From contig CAKVLQ010000003.1 in assembly GCA_934757845.1 (NCBI GenBank), positions 1 to 64,000 of the forward strand: a DNA stretch of 64,000 nt, read 5' to 3'. The notes beneath the pieces were generated by a model. That model saw only the letters and a program-made list of their open reading frames with translations. It did no database searches and was not told the origin of the DNA. A program made the translations under genes and the position numbers. This DNA comes from an uncultured Clostridia bacterium (GTDB lineage: Bacteria; Bacillota; Clostridia; Christensenellales; UBA1242). Below, one piece after another: positions 49,912 through 58,375 of the stretch (its first letter is position 1; every line of letters starts with the position of its first letter).

Positions 49912-50484
49912 ATGAAAAGATTTAAAGGTGATTATATTGTCTATTTAATTGTAAGCGTGCTTTTGATTGCTCTTGGCATAGTTATGATTGTAAACAATTA
50001 TGAAATTGGTCTTAAGATTTTGAACATTGCTTTGGCTCTTATGATTGTTGCTTATCTTGCTCTTGTTTTGTTTCCACTTATTAAGCACAAAAGGGGAACA
50101 ATTCAAATTTTAACCATTATTGAATTTGTGCTTGTTTGCATAATTGCTGTAGGTCTTGTGCTTCAACAATTTAAAGTTTTCAATATTGCAGGTGCTTGCA
50201 AAATTATTGGTTTAGTAATTTGGTTAAGGGCAGTGGTTGAATTGTTTAGAGCATATTTTTATAGAGGAAAAGACTCAAGTTATAATTATGCTGTTTGGTA
50301 TTTTTGCATAATTCTTGCGTTAATAACTCTTGGAACTTATATGTTTGCAAAACCATTCTTCTCTGACACCCAAGTTGTTTTGGTGCTTGCCATTATGTGC
50401 TTTGTTGTTGCTATTGCTCTTATCGTTTTGGGAATTGTTTATGCTCCAAAAAACAAAAAAGCAAAACAAAGCAAAGCAAAATAA
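49912..50484 (+). CDS. HdeD/DUF308-like membrane protein
   Basis: The 190-aa protein consists almost entirely of six hydrophobic helices in three pairs (YLIVSVLLIALGIVMIV, ILNIALALMIVAYLALVLF, TIIEFVLVCIIAVGLVL and so on). It has a short basic C-terminal tail (KNKKAKQSKAK). This pattern resembles the HdeD/DUF308 family, whose role is poorly defined. A promoter TTGAAA-N17-TATAAT (about 49873-49901) and AAGGAG before the ATG are visible. A terminator follows. The resemblance is by topology and not by a specific motif. Confidence 0.65.
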   Translation: MKRFKGDYIVYLIVSVLLIALGIVMIVNNYEIGLKILNIALALMIVAYLALVLFPLIKHKRGTIQILTIIEFVLVCIIAVGLVLQQFKVFNIAGACKIIGLVIWLRAVVELFRAYFYRGKDSSYNYAVWYFCIILALITLGTYMFAKPFFSDTQVVLVLAIMCFVVAIALIVLGIVYAPKNKKAKQSKAK

Positions 50485-50509
50485 TTAATATTTTGAAAAA
50501 ACAATTATA

Positions 50510-50552
50510 AAGAAAAAAAACATATTCAAAAACAACGAATATGTTTTTTTAT
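50510..50552 (+). terminator. Terminator of the 49912 gene
   Basis: AAACATATTC pairs with GAATATGTTT around AAAAACAAC, flanked by A's and T's (stem about 50518-50547). Confidence 0.8.
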
Positions 50553-50616
50553 TTGCAAATAATTAGGATTTATGACAATTTAAAAACAAATTTTAATGAA
50601 CTTAACTTGATTTTTA

Positions 50617-50645
50617 TTGTTTTTTAGGGTTTTTTATTGTATAAT
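50617..50645 (+). promoter_or_regulatory. Promoter abutting the site-2 protease start
   Basis: TTGTTT (50617-50622), 17-nt spacer, TATAAT (50640-50645). The ATG follows after six bases. Confidence 0.65.
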
Positions 50646-50651
50646 AAAGGT

Positions 50652-51323
50652 ATGTTAAACTTTTTTAGGGTTTATAGTGGAATAGATTTAATTATTGTTT
50701 GCATGGCATTTTTGATTGCCATTTTGTTTGCATTAACAATTCATGAATACAGCCATAGTTTGATTGCCACAGTGCAAGGAGATTACACCAGCAGAAATTT
50801 TGGCAGGCTTACTCTTAATCCGTTTAAGCATATCGACCCAGTTGGTTTTTTGTGTCTTATTTTGTTTGGCTTTGGTTGGGCAAAACCTGTGCCAATAAAT
50901 TCGTATAAATTTAAAAATTATAAAAAAGGGTTGTTTTTAACATCAATCAGTGGAATTTGCACAAACTTCGTTGCCAGTTTTGTGTTTGTTGGAATTTTGG
51001 TTTTAAGTTTTGGTAATATTGGATTAGAGCAAATTGCATCACTAAATTATTTGGTTCAATTTTGCTTTTATTTGCTATATTTTTCGGCATCTATAAATTT
51101 AGGGCTTGCATTATTTAATGTTATTCCAATTCCGCCACTAGACGGCTTTAATGCGGTTTGCAGTTTCACAAAAGGAACAAGCAAGTTTACACAATTTTTA
51201 AGAACTTATGGATATTTTGTTTTGCTTCTTTTGTTAATATTTAATGTTATTGACATGTTATTTACAATTTTGTATAATTTTATATTGCCAGCATTTGCAA
51301 GTTTTTGGCAATTTGTGTTTTAG
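50652..51323 (+). CDS. Site-2 protease family (M50) membrane metalloprotease
   Basis: The 223-aa protein has HEYSH (HExxH, about residue 30) inside the first hydrophobic segment (FALTIHEYSHSLIA). A second metal-binding motif, NVIPIPPLDGF (N-x(2)-P-x(2)-PLDG), lies in a later membrane helix (about 158). This is the S2P/RseP-like short form common in Firmicutes next to scpAB. It cleaves within the membrane, but its substrate is unknown. I start at ATG 50652, which follows the -10 by 6 bases; there is no ribosome site. scpA starts eight bases after the stop, so they are co-transcribed. Confidence 0.92.
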   Translation: MLNFFRVYSGIDLIIVCMAFLIAILFALTIHEYSHSLIATVQGDYTSRNFGRLTLNPFKHIDPVGFLCLILFGFGWAKPVPINSYKFKNYKKGLFLTSISGICTNFVASFVFVGILVLSFGNIGLEQIASLNYLVQFCFYLLYFSASINLGLALFNVIPIPPLDGFNAVCSFTKGTSKFTQFLRTYGYFVLLLLLIFNVIDMLFTILYNFILPAFASFWQFVF

Positions 51324-51331
51324 GTTAGGTT

Positions 51332-52144
51332 ATGGAAGAAATTAAAGAAGAAATTAAGGAAGAAAACAACTATCAAGTTGAAAATATTGACGATTACTCT
51401 AATGGCTATAAAGTTAAGTTAGATGTTTTTGAAGGTCCGCTTGACCTTTTGCTTCACCTAATTAAAGATGCAAAACTTGACATTCAAACAATAAAATTAA
51501 GCGAAATAACAGGGCAATATTTGGAATATATCAACTCTATGGATTTGATAAACATGGAAAATGCTGCCGAGTTTTTGGAAGTGGCTGCCACATTAATTGA
51601 AATTAAAAGCAAAAAACTTCTTCCACGAGAAGAAGAGCCTGTGGAAGATGAAGAAGATCCAGAAACACTTTTGAAACGAAGGCTTGAAGAATATAAATTG
51701 TTTAAAGACGCAAGCGAAGCCTTGAAAGAAATTGAAGATGTTAACAAGTTTTATAAAGCCCCAAACAAAGAAGCGGGTGATTATCGAATTGTTCTTAAAC
51801 AAATGAACATTGAGAACTTGATAAAAGCATTTTCAACCTTGCTTGTTAAAGCCCAGTCGTCAGACCCAGAAAAAAATGAACGAACCATTGAACGAGATAG
51901 GTTTACGGTTGAAGAGAAAATTTTTGAAATTAAAAGTTTGCTTTTAAATGTTGATAAACTTAACTTTAACAGTTTGGTTAGTGACGATTTTTCAAGAAGT
52001 GAAATTATAAATTTGTTTTTGGCACTTTTAGAACTTTTGAAGCGACAATATATAACAGTTGAGCAAAATGAAATTTATGGAGATATAGAAATTTTTAGAA
52101 ACGAAGAAGGAGAAAAACTTGATGAAGAACCAAGAGAAGAATGA
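51332..52144 (+). CDS. scpA: Segregation and condensation protein A
   Basis: The 270-aa kleisin links the two SMC heads. The N-terminal helix-turn region YKVKLDVFEGPLDLLLHLIKDAKLDI (about 27-52) is the ScpA signature. A flexible acidic middle (PREEEPVEDEEDPE) and a C-terminal winged helix (FLALLELLKRQYITVEQNEIYGDI, about 228-252) follow. A residue stretch before the signature is longer than usual (about 25 acidic residues). TTAGGTTATGG gives a weak ribosome site. The end overlaps scpB by 23 bases. Confidence 0.95.
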   Translation: MEEIKEEIKEENNYQVENIDDYSNGYKVKLDVFEGPLDLLLHLIKDAKLDIQTIKLSEITGQYLEYINSMDLINMENAAEFLEVAATLIEIKSKKLLPREEEPVEDEEDPETLLKRRLEEYKLFKDASEALKEIEDVNKFYKAPNKEAGDYRIVLKQMNIENLIKAFSTLLVKAQSSDPEKNERTIERDRFTVEEKIFEIKSLLLNVDKLNFNSLVSDDFSRSEIINLFLALLELLKRQYITVEQNEIYGDIEIFRNEEGEKLDEEPREE

Positions 52145-52838
52145 ACTTGAAAACAAGTTAGAAGCACTTTTGTTTGTTAGTGGTGATAGTGTGGAAATTG
52201 CTGATATTATTGAAAAATGGCAAGTTACCGACAAGCAAATTGACAAAGCGGTTGAAAATTTAAAAGAAAGATTTAATGAAAATTTTGGAATTAAAATTTT
52301 GAAATTTAAAAACAAACTTCAACTTTGTTCAAACCCAGAATATGCTGACGAAATTAGTTTGGTATTAAATCCAATAAGAGAGCGTGCTTTAAGCAAAGCC
52401 ACACTAGAAACAATAGCCATTGTTGCTTATAAACAACCAGTAACTAGGCTTGATATTGAACAAATTAGGGGAGTTAACAGCGACTATGCTATTCAAACTC
52501 TTTTAAAGCACAATTTGATTGAAGTCGTTGGAAGAAAAGATGCTGTGGGAAAGCCACTTTTGTTTGGAACAACAGATGAATTTTTGAAACGATTTAATTT
52601 AGAGAACTTATCAAATTTGCCTTCTTATGACGAACTTTTAAACTCAATTCAAGTTATAAACAGCCAGTCTAGCATTTATAATGAATTTGATATTCCGCAA
52701 GAAGATGAAAATGAAGCAAGTGAAAATCCTGAAGAAAATTCTTTGAACGATGAGCATATTGAAAATAGTCAAGAAGTTGCAGAGATTTTAAGCAATCATC
52801 AAAATAGTGGTAATGACGAAATTGTGGGAGAAATATAA
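52122..52838 (+). CDS. scpB: Segregation and condensation protein B
   Basis: The 238-aa protein has two winged-helix domains: ENKLEALLFVSGDSVEIADIIEKW at the start and LSKATLETIAIVAYKQPVTRLDIEQIRGVNSDYAIQTLLKHNLIEVVGRKDAVGKPLLFGTTDEFL in the centre, the ScpB signature. It dimerises and binds ScpA in the condensin complex with SMC (33814). The last 65 residues are an acidic, Asn/Glu-rich tail, longer than in many homologues. GGAG (52109-52112) precedes the ATG inside scpA. Confidence 0.95.
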   Translation: MKNQEKNELENKLEALLFVSGDSVEIADIIEKWQVTDKQIDKAVENLKERFNENFGIKILKFKNKLQLCSNPEYADEISLVLNPIRERALSKATLETIAIVAYKQPVTRLDIEQIRGVNSDYAIQTLLKHNLIEVVGRKDAVGKPLLFGTTDEFLKRFNLENLSNLPSYDELLNSIQVINSQSSIYNEFDIPQEDENEASENPEENSLNDEHIENSQEVAEILSNHQNSGNDEIVGEI

Positions 52839-52867
52839 AAAAAGCAACAAAATTGTTGCTTTTTTTT
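52838..52867. terminator. Bidirectional terminator after scpB
   Basis: AAAAGCAACA pairs with TGTTGCTTTT around AAAT, with A's left and T's right. It also serves the convergent gene at 52890. Confidence 0.85.
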
Positions 52868-52889
52868 AATTTTAATTGTTTGTTTATTC

Positions 52890-53678
52890 TTAAAGCACTT
52901 TTAGTTTTGAAAAATCAATTTTATATGTTTTTTTGATTTTTTTATCAATTCTTTTTTCTATTAAATTTGCTCTATAAGTTGTAATTTTATAAATTTTTTT
53001 ATCTTTATAAATTTCATATTCAAGCAAACTTAAAAAATTTTGATATTCTTCATTATTTGGGTTGTTTTGTTTAAAAATATAAATCAAATATAACAGATTA
53101 ACCCATGCATTTTGATTTGCATCAGTTTCACATTTGTTTGTATAACCTTGACAAAAAAGTTTTTGATTTAGCATCTTTTTAGGCAAGCCAAATTCTTTGA
53201 TATTTTCTATAAAATCTTCAAGGCAATCTTTTTGCATAAGAGTTTTAAATTCGTTTAATCTTTGAACGCAGTGTTCACATTCATGAGCAAAATCGGTAAA
53301 AACTCGTTTAAGTTTTATGTTTGAGCCTTTCTTTTGATAGTCTATCACAAAATACTCTTTGTTTAAGGTTATTGTAAGCATTGGTGTATAATAATCATAT
53401 TCAGCATAAGCATAACAATCGCCAACTACTTTTTCAATTTCTTTTTGGCTTGTCATTTTTATTTTAACATCAAAAAGATTTGGGCTTATGCCATTTGTTT
53501 CAAAAAGCCAGTTAATATAATATTTTGCAAAGTTCAAAAATTCATCAGGGCACAGACTTTTTGCATAACATGAATTTTTCAAAATTTCGTCCATTTTATC
53601 TATGTTTTGCTTGCTAACTTTTGGGCTTATTTTTGAAAGTTTGTAAGCACGGGAAAGTTTTGTTTTTATTGTTTTCAT
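52890..53678 (-). CDS. HExxH protein of unknown family
   Basis: The 262-aa protein has no signal peptide. FTDFAHECEHCVQRLNEF (about 139) contains HECEH, an HExxH zinc motif, and CETDANQNAW (about 193) may supply the third Glu ligand, as in M78/ImmA and SprT-like gluzincins (E-x(2)-A-N). The C-terminal part is lysine-rich. It could be a protease acting on an intracellular protein, but the match is limited to these motifs. Promoter TTGACT-N17-TATAAT on the minus strand ends six bases before the ATG at 53678, which sets the start and suggests a leaderless mRNA. Confidence 0.6.
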   Translation of the reverse strand: MKTIKTKLSRAYKLSKISPKVSKQNIDKMDEILKNSCYAKSLCPDEFLNFAKYYINWLFETNGISPNLFDVKIKMTSQKEIEKVVGDCYAYAEYDYYTPMLTITLNKEYFVIDYQKKGSNIKLKRVFTDFAHECEHCVQRLNEFKTLMQKDCLEDFIENIKEFGLPKKMLNQKLFCQGYTNKCETDANQNAWVNLLYLIYIFKQNNPNNEEYQNFLSLLEYEIYKDKKIYKITTYRANLIEKRIDKKIKKTYKIDFSKLKVL

Positions 53679-53796
53679 AATAAAATTATAAAGCATAACA
53701 CCAATTTAGTCAATAGTGTTTTTTTATTTTGGCTTTAATTTGAGTTAATTCTTTTGTTTATAAATAAATAACAAAAAAATAAACAAAACTATAATT

Positions 53797-54366
53797 ATGA
53801 GCATTTGGGTTTTTTGTTTAATTTTTGGTTTTTTGTTTTTGTTTATTTTGCCCATAAAATTAAAGGCAAAGGTTAAATATAACATATTAAAAAACAAAGG
53901 CAAAATAAAATTCTATTTTTTTAAATGGAATTTTTTAAGTTTTGATTTTAAAATTAAACGAAAGTATATTATGCTTACAACCAAGAAAGGAAAAAATGTT
54001 GTTGTTCCACTTGAATTTGGTCCTGGTGCAAACCTAGAATTTGTTGACTTAACTTTTTTGCTTTTTGACAAAACTATAATTAACACTTTAAAAATCAATG
54101 TTAATTTAGGGGTTCAAAACAATCCATTTTTATCAGCAATGCTTTATGGTCTTGTTCAAAGTTTATCTTCAATATTCTTGTGCTTTTTAAAAACAAAAAA
54201 ACTCTCGGTTATTGTGAGTAATAATATAAATCCAGTATATACTAATGATAGTGGCATAATAAGCATAAGTTCATCACTCACAGTGTGTTTGATTGATTAT
54301 TTATGGGCAATTATGCAATATATTTTTAAATTTAAAAAGGTTGGTAAAAAATATGAAACAAGATGA
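53797..54366 (+). CDS. DUF2953 domain protein (YtfI-like)
   Basis: The 189-aa protein has an N-terminal membrane segment (IWVFCLIFGFLFLFILPI) and a second hydrophobic stretch (about 122-140). The pattern fits DUF2953 proteins, which precede ytfJ in Bacillus and clostridia, as here. It is presumably linked to sporulation, though the role is unknown. TATAAT lies directly before the ATG (53790-53795), so an internal start may be used if transcription begins there. Its end overlaps ytfJ by 14 bases. Confidence 0.7.
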   Translation: MSIWVFCLIFGFLFLFILPIKLKAKVKYNILKNKGKIKFYFFKWNFLSFDFKIKRKYIMLTTKKGKNVVVPLEFGPGANLEFVDLTFLLFDKTIINTLKINVNLGVQNNPFLSAMLYGLVQSLSSIFLCFLKTKKLSVIVSNNINPVYTNDSGIISISSSLTVCLIDYLWAIMQYIFKFKKVGKKYETR

Positions 54367-54736
54367 AACTAAAAACAACAAGGTTGAACAAATTATGACC
54401 GAAGCAATGAGCAAACTTAAAAGCGTTATTGATGTTAACACCGTGGTGGGTAACCCCATAACCACATTTGACGGGACAACCATTATTCCAATAAGCAAAG
54501 TGAGTGCAGGGTTTATTGCTGGTGGTGGAGAGTTTAATCAAAACAAAGACATGAAAAAAAATAAAGACCTAGATTTTCCGTTTGCGGGCGGAAGTGGAAC
54601 TGGGTTTTCGATTAATCCCATTGGCTTTTTGGTTGAAACAAAAAATGGCATAAAATTGATTAATATTGATAACAAATCTAGTTATGAAAATATTTTGGAA
54701 ATTATAAAAAATGTTACTGACAAAATTAATAAATAG
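54353..54736 (+). CDS. ytfJ: Sporulation protein YtfJ/GerW
   Basis: The 127-aa protein has the GerW family core: VVGNPITTFDGTTIIPISKVSAGFIAGGGEF, then FAGGSGTGFSINPIGFLVE. In Bacillus, YtfJ/GerW is a forespore protein required for release or activity of a germination enzyme. It supports the idea that this organism sporulates, along with sigG and sigK. I start at ATG 54353, with AAGG upstream; the longer frame lies inside the preceding gene. The carboxypeptidase gene follows 7 bases later. Confidence 0.92.
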   Translation: MKQDETKNNKVEQIMTEAMSKLKSVIDVNTVVGNPITTFDGTTIIPISKVSAGFIAGGGEFNQNKDMKKNKDLDFPFAGGSGTGFSINPIGFLVETKNGIKLINIDNKSSYENILEIIKNVTDKINK

Positions 54737-54743
54737 GTGAAAA

Positions 54744-55880
54744 ATGAAAAAATTTGTATGTTTAATTTTAATATTATGTTCTTTAATAAGTTTTGGATTT
54801 ATAAAAACCCCGAAGACCGAAGTTTTTGCCGAAAATTTTTGCAAAGCAAGTGTTGTGATTGAAAAAAACTCAAAGCGAGTTTTAAGTGAACACAACAAAG
54901 ACGATAGGCTTGCCATGGCTTCAACCACAAAAATTATGACCGCATTGGTAGTTTTGGATAATTGCACAAATTTGCAAGAAGAAGTTTTGGTTGATGATAG
55001 GGCGGTTGGAATTGAAGGCACAAGTATTTATCTTAAAAAAGGCGAAATATTAACCGTTGAAGAATTGTTATATGGTTTAATTCTTCCGTCTGGAAATGAT
55101 GCTGCGATGGCACTAGCATATTATGCTGGCAAAGGAAATTTGCAAACATTTGTTGATATGATGAACGCAAAAGCTGATGAACTTAACCTTAAAAACACAC
55201 ATTTTGACAACCCTCATGGGCTTGATAGCGAAACGCATTACACAAGTGCCTATGACCTTGCGATAATAACAAGCACTGCAATGCAAAACCAAACATTCCG
55301 TGAAATTGTTTCAACAAAAATAAAACAAATTAGGGGAAACAGCGAAGCCGTCCATAGATTTTTGCGAAACAAACAAAGGTTATTAAAAACTTTAGATGGT
55401 TGCAATGGTGTTAAAAGCGGGTTTACTGATAACGCTGGAAGATGTTTGGTAACAAGTTGCGATAGAGAAGGAATGGAAGTTATTTGCGTTGTTTTGAATT
55501 GCCCAAATATGTTTGAAGAAAGTGCAAGATTAACCAACGATGCTTATGACAATTTTGAACTTGAAACTATTGTTGAACCTTATTATTATATATCTAACAT
55601 AAAAGTTGAAAATGGAACAAAAGAAGATGTTAAAGTATATTCTATGAAAGGCTTTAAATATCCGCTTAAAAAAGATGAAAAAACAAAAATAAATATTGAA
55701 ACTACTCTTGAAGAGATTTTAACAGCGCCTGTTCAAAAAGAACAAATTTGTGGAAAACTTAATGTCTATTTTGAAAACAATTTAGTATTTTCAGAAGACA
55801 TTTACACAATGGAAAGCGTTGAAAGCAAAGACATTACAGACAAAGTTAAAGATATTATTGACCAGTGGTTTTATGATTAA
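54744..55880 (+). CDS. D-alanyl-D-alanine carboxypeptidase (DacF/DacB type)
   Basis: The 378-aa penicillin-binding protein has a signal peptide (residues 3-28) and the three S11 motifs: STTK (Ser60-Lys63, MASTTKIMTAL), SGN (116-118, LPSGNDAAMAL) and KSG (about 224, GVKSGFTDNAG). It trims the terminal D-Ala of peptidoglycan stem peptides outside the membrane. The C-terminal domain (about 265-378) is the usual beta-rich PBP5 type without a clear amphipathic anchor. Position after ytfJ suggests the DacF role in spore cortex. GGTG upstream of the ATG is a weak ribosome site. A terminator follows. Confidence 0.93.
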   Translation: MKKFVCLILILCSLISFGFIKTPKTEVFAENFCKASVVIEKNSKRVLSEHNKDDRLAMASTTKIMTALVVLDNCTNLQEEVLVDDRAVGIEGTSIYLKKGEILTVEELLYGLILPSGNDAAMALAYYAGKGNLQTFVDMMNAKADELNLKNTHFDNPHGLDSETHYTSAYDLAIITSTAMQNQTFREIVSTKIKQIRGNSEAVHRFLRNKQRLLKTLDGCNGVKSGFTDNAGRCLVTSCDREGMEVICVVLNCPNMFEESARLTNDAYDNFELETIVEPYYYISNIKVENGTKEDVKVYSMKGFKYPLKKDEKTKINIETTLEEILTAPVQKEQICGKLNVYFENNLVFSEDIYTMESVESKDITDKVKDIIDQWFYD

Positions 55881-55883
55881 TTG

Positions 55884-55906
55884 AAGGTGCTTTAAGCACC
55901 TTTTTC
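55884..55906 (+). terminator. Terminator of the carboxypeptidase gene
   Basis: AAGGTGC pairs with GCACCTT around TTTAA, followed by T's. Confidence 0.85.
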
Positions 55907-56000
55907 TTTGAAAAGATAAATAGTTTTAAAACAAATTCTCAAAAAAATATTTATTTAGTTTTCATTATTATTTAAGTTTTTTTATAATTTGTTTTTTTTA

Positions 56001-56029
56001 TTGCAAAAGTTTTCAAAATAGTGTAAAAT
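56001..56029 (+). promoter_or_regulatory. Promoter abutting rluB
   Basis: TTGCAA (56001-56006), 17-nt spacer, TAAAAT (56024-56029). The ATG is seven bases further on. Confidence 0.6.
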
Positions 56030-56036
56030 AAATTTT

Positions 56037-56738
56037 ATGAGAATAAACAAATATATTGCATCAAGCGGAGTTTGTTCAAGGCGAAAGGCTGACGAACTAA
56101 TTAAACAAGGGAAAGTTAAAGTTAATAACAAAATTGTTATAAATTTGGGCGATGATATATCGCCTAATGACAAAGTTGAAGTTTTGGGAAATGTTATTTC
56201 AATAAATCAAAATTTGGTTTATTTTTTGCTTAACAAACCAAAAGGAGTTATTTGTTCGGCTAGTGATGAAAAGGGCAGAAAAACCGTTCTTGACATTGTT
56301 AAAACAAACGAGAGAATATACCCAATAGGCAGGCTTGACTATGATAGTGAAGGTTTGATTTTGCTAACAAATGACGGAGAACTTTCATATAAACTAACGC
56401 ACCCAAAAATGCAAATTCCAAAAACTTATGTTGTTAAAATAAAGGGCGACATAAAAGAAAGCGAACTTGCAGTTTTGCGAAATGGTGTTAAAATTGAAAA
56501 TGTAAAATATAATAAATGCAAAATTAAGGTTTTGAGCAAAGATGCAACAAATACAAAACTTGAAATTGTGTTAACCGAAGGCAAAAACCGAGAAATTAGA
56601 AAAATGTTTGAGTTTATTGGAAAAGAAATAACGCTTCTTAAACGAACAAAAATTGCCGACCTTAAACTTGGAAGTTTGGATAGGGGAGAATATAGACCGC
56701 TTAAAGATTTTGAAATTGAGTATTTGAAATCACTATAA
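56037..56738 (+). CDS. rluB: 23S rRNA pseudouridine synthase, RluB type
   Basis: The 233-aa protein has an N-terminal S4 RNA-binding domain (MRINKYIASSGVCSRRKADELIKQGKVKVNN) and a catalytic domain. NKPKGVICSASDEKGRKTVLD (about 65) and YPIGRLDYDSEGLILLTNDGEL (about 97) are its marks, and the catalytic Asp is in RLDYDSEG. NREIRKMFEF near the end is typical of the RsuA/RluB/E/F family. RluB modifies the peptidyl-transferase region of 23S rRNA. It closes the scpAB-ytfJ-dac-rluB block. The start codon follows the -10 by 7 bases with no ribosome site. Confidence 0.93.
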   Translation: MRINKYIASSGVCSRRKADELIKQGKVKVNNKIVINLGDDISPNDKVEVLGNVISINQNLVYFLLNKPKGVICSASDEKGRKTVLDIVKTNERIYPIGRLDYDSEGLILLTNDGELSYKLTHPKMQIPKTYVVKIKGDIKESELAVLRNGVKIENVKYNKCKIKVLSKDATNTKLEIVLTEGKNREIRKMFEFIGKEITLLKRTKIADLKLGSLDRGEYRPLKDFEIEYLKSL

Positions 56739-56867
56739 AAATTAGGAAATTATTTTTATTTATAAATTATTTAGTCAAATTAAATTTAAAAAAATAGTAA
56801 TAAAAATAGGGTAAAAATTGATAAAAATAAAAAGATAAAAATTTTTTAAAATATTTTGAAAAAATCG

Positions 56868-56896
56868 TTGACAAAGTTTTTAAAATATTATATCAT
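56868..56896 (+). promoter_or_regulatory. Promoter of the tRNA cluster
   Basis: TTGACA (56868-56873), 17-nt spacer, TATCAT (56891-56896). Confidence 0.75.
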
Positions 56897-56914
56897 AAAT
56901 AAGTCAATTAACTT

Positions 56915-56990
56915 CGGGGTGTAGCGCAGTTGGTAGCGCACGTGGTTTGGGACCATGGGGCCGGGAGTTCGAGTCTCTTCACCCCGACCA
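56915..56990 (+). tRNA. tRNA-Pro (anticodon TGG)
   Basis: Acceptor CGGGGTG pairs at the 3' end, with CCA encoded. The anticodon loop TTTGGGA gives TGG. First gene of a four-tRNA operon. Confidence 0.95.
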
Positions 56991-57018
56991 AAGTTTAATT
57001 GATAGCCAACAGCTTCTT

Positions 57019-57095
57019 GGACCTTTAGCTCAGTTGGTTAGAGCAACCGGCTCATAACCGGTCGGTCCGCGGTTCAAGTCCGTGAAGGTCCACCA
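57019..57095 (+). tRNA. tRNA-Met (anticodon CAT)
   Basis: The acceptor GGACCTT/AAGGTCC and loop CTCATAA give CAT. The normal Watson-Crick first pair suggests elongator Met rather than initiator. A lysidine-modified tRNA-Ile with a CAT anticodon cannot be fully excluded. CCA is encoded. Confidence 0.9.
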
Positions 57096-57099
57096 ATTT

Positions 57100-57176
57100 G
57101 GCTTGGTAGTTCAGCTGGTTAGAACGCCGCCCTGTCACGGCGGAGGTCGTGGGTTCGAGTCCCATCCGAGTCGCCA
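57100..57176 (+). tRNA. tRNA-Asp (anticodon GTC)
   Basis: The anticodon stem CCGCC/GGCGG with loop CTGTCAC gives GTC. The acceptor GGCTTGG/CCGAGTC has G-T wobbles. Discriminator G and encoded CCA are present. Confidence 0.95.
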
Positions 57177-57180
57177 AATT

Positions 57181-57256
<76 letters not shown>

Positions 57257-57268
57257 CATGATTTTATG

Positions 57269-57304
57269 CAATCCCTTATAAATAAAGGGGTTGCAGTTTT
57301 TTTA
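57269..57304 (+). terminator. Terminator of the tRNA operon
   Basis: GCAATCCCTT pairs with AAGGGGTTGC (one mismatch or wobble) around ATAAATA, followed by AGTTTTTTT. It could also lie just inside the mobile element boundary. Confidence 0.7.
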
Positions 57305-57357
57305 TAATTTTAGAAAAATGACCCAAAAATGGTTAAAATCTAAAATTAGGAAAATTT

Positions 57358-57382
57358 TTGGTATCAATTTTGGTATCAAAAA
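57358..57382. repeat. Tandem GGTATCAA repeats at the integrase end
   Basis: GGTATCAA occurs at 57359-57366 and again 12 bases later (57371-57378), each in a T-rich/A-rich setting, between the tRNA and the integrase stop codon. Short direct repeats here are candidates for integrase arm-type binding sites at the left attachment end. The attachment core itself cannot be fixed without the right end. Confidence 0.4.
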
Positions 57383-57406
57383 ACTAATGTTTAAATATAA
57401 TTATAT

Positions 57407-58375
57407 TTAATTTTTTTCAAAATAAAATCCATTATATAATTTTTTTATTTTTTCTTTATTTGAAGTCTTATCTATATCTGTATATGTGTCCAAAGTGATT
57501 TTTATTGAAGAATGGCCCATCCAATCTTGAACAAATTTAGCATTAGTTCCTAAAGTAAAGTGATTTGTAGCGAATGTATGTCTTAATTTATATAGCAATG
57601 GTTTTACATTTATTTCATTGCAAATGTTAGTAAATTCTTTTTTTATATCTTTTACTTTTTTTATTTTGTGGTTAATAATATATGGTTTTAAATATATAGC
57701 AAATTTATTGCTTATTTCAACAACTCTATATTTAGATTTTTCTGTTTTTGTGCCATTTATAACTACGAGATTGTTTTTAAAATCAAAATTGTTATTTTGA
57801 GGCAATTCATTTGGTCTGCATCCCGTTAGTAAATAAATATAAATTTCATGTTCAATATTTGAACCTTTTATTGCGTTTAATATTTTTTCTTGTTCTTCAT
57901 AATTGTAGCAATTATTTTTGCATTTTAATTTTGGTTCTTTAACAATAACTTTGAAAGGGTTTCTTTCGATAAGTCCTAAGTCGAAAGCTTTTTGAAGAAG
58001 AGCATTAAAATAGAGTTGTATTTTTTCTTTCCAGCGACTTTTTTGATAAGTATTTAAAAATTGTTGTATATTTTCAGGTTTTAGTTCTGTTAATAGGACT
58101 TTTCCTAATTTGTTATTGATGTTTTTAATGGTTCTTGAACATTCAGAATATGTCTTTTGTGAAATAAATGGTTTTTTATAAATTTCTAACCATTCTTCAT
58201 CCCATGCTTGTAAAGTGTAAATTTTCTTTTTTTCTGTATTTAAAATGTTCTTTTTAATTTTTGTATAAATTTTTTGTGCTTCTTTTAACGTTTTAGCATA
58301 TTTTATAGTTCTTATTCCGTTTAAAGTTTTGCGAATAACATATCTGCCATCTTTCCTTAAAGTTATTCCTTTCAT
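57407..58375 (-). CDS. Tyrosine recombinase/integrase
   Basis: The 322-aa integrase has an N-terminal AP2-like DNA-binding segment (MKGITLRKDGRYVIRKTLNGI), an SAM-like core-binding domain (about 60-150) and the catalytic domain. Arg I is in LTGCRPNEL (about 205). Box II reads LLYKLRHTFATNHF, where the usual His of HxLRH is Tyr. MGHSSIKITLDTYTD supplies the second His and the nucleophile Tyr. It would insert and excise the element at the adjacent tRNA-Phe. AAGGAG nine bases before ATG 58375 sets the start. The gene points toward the tRNA, the usual orientation at an attachment end. Confidence 0.93.
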   Translation of the reverse strand: MKGITLRKDGRYVIRKTLNGIRTIKYAKTLKEAQKIYTKIKKNILNTEKKKIYTLQAWDEEWLEIYKKPFISQKTYSECSRTIKNINNKLGKVLLTELKPENIQQFLNTYQKSRWKEKIQLYFNALLQKAFDLGLIERNPFKVIVKEPKLKCKNNCYNYEEQEKILNAIKGSNIEHEIYIYLLTGCRPNELPQNNNFDFKNNLVVINGTKTEKSKYRVVEISNKFAIYLKPYIINHKIKKVKDIKKEFTNICNEINVKPLLYKLRHTFATNHFTLGTNAKFVQDWMGHSSIKITLDTYTDIDKTSNKEKIKKLYNGFYFEKN

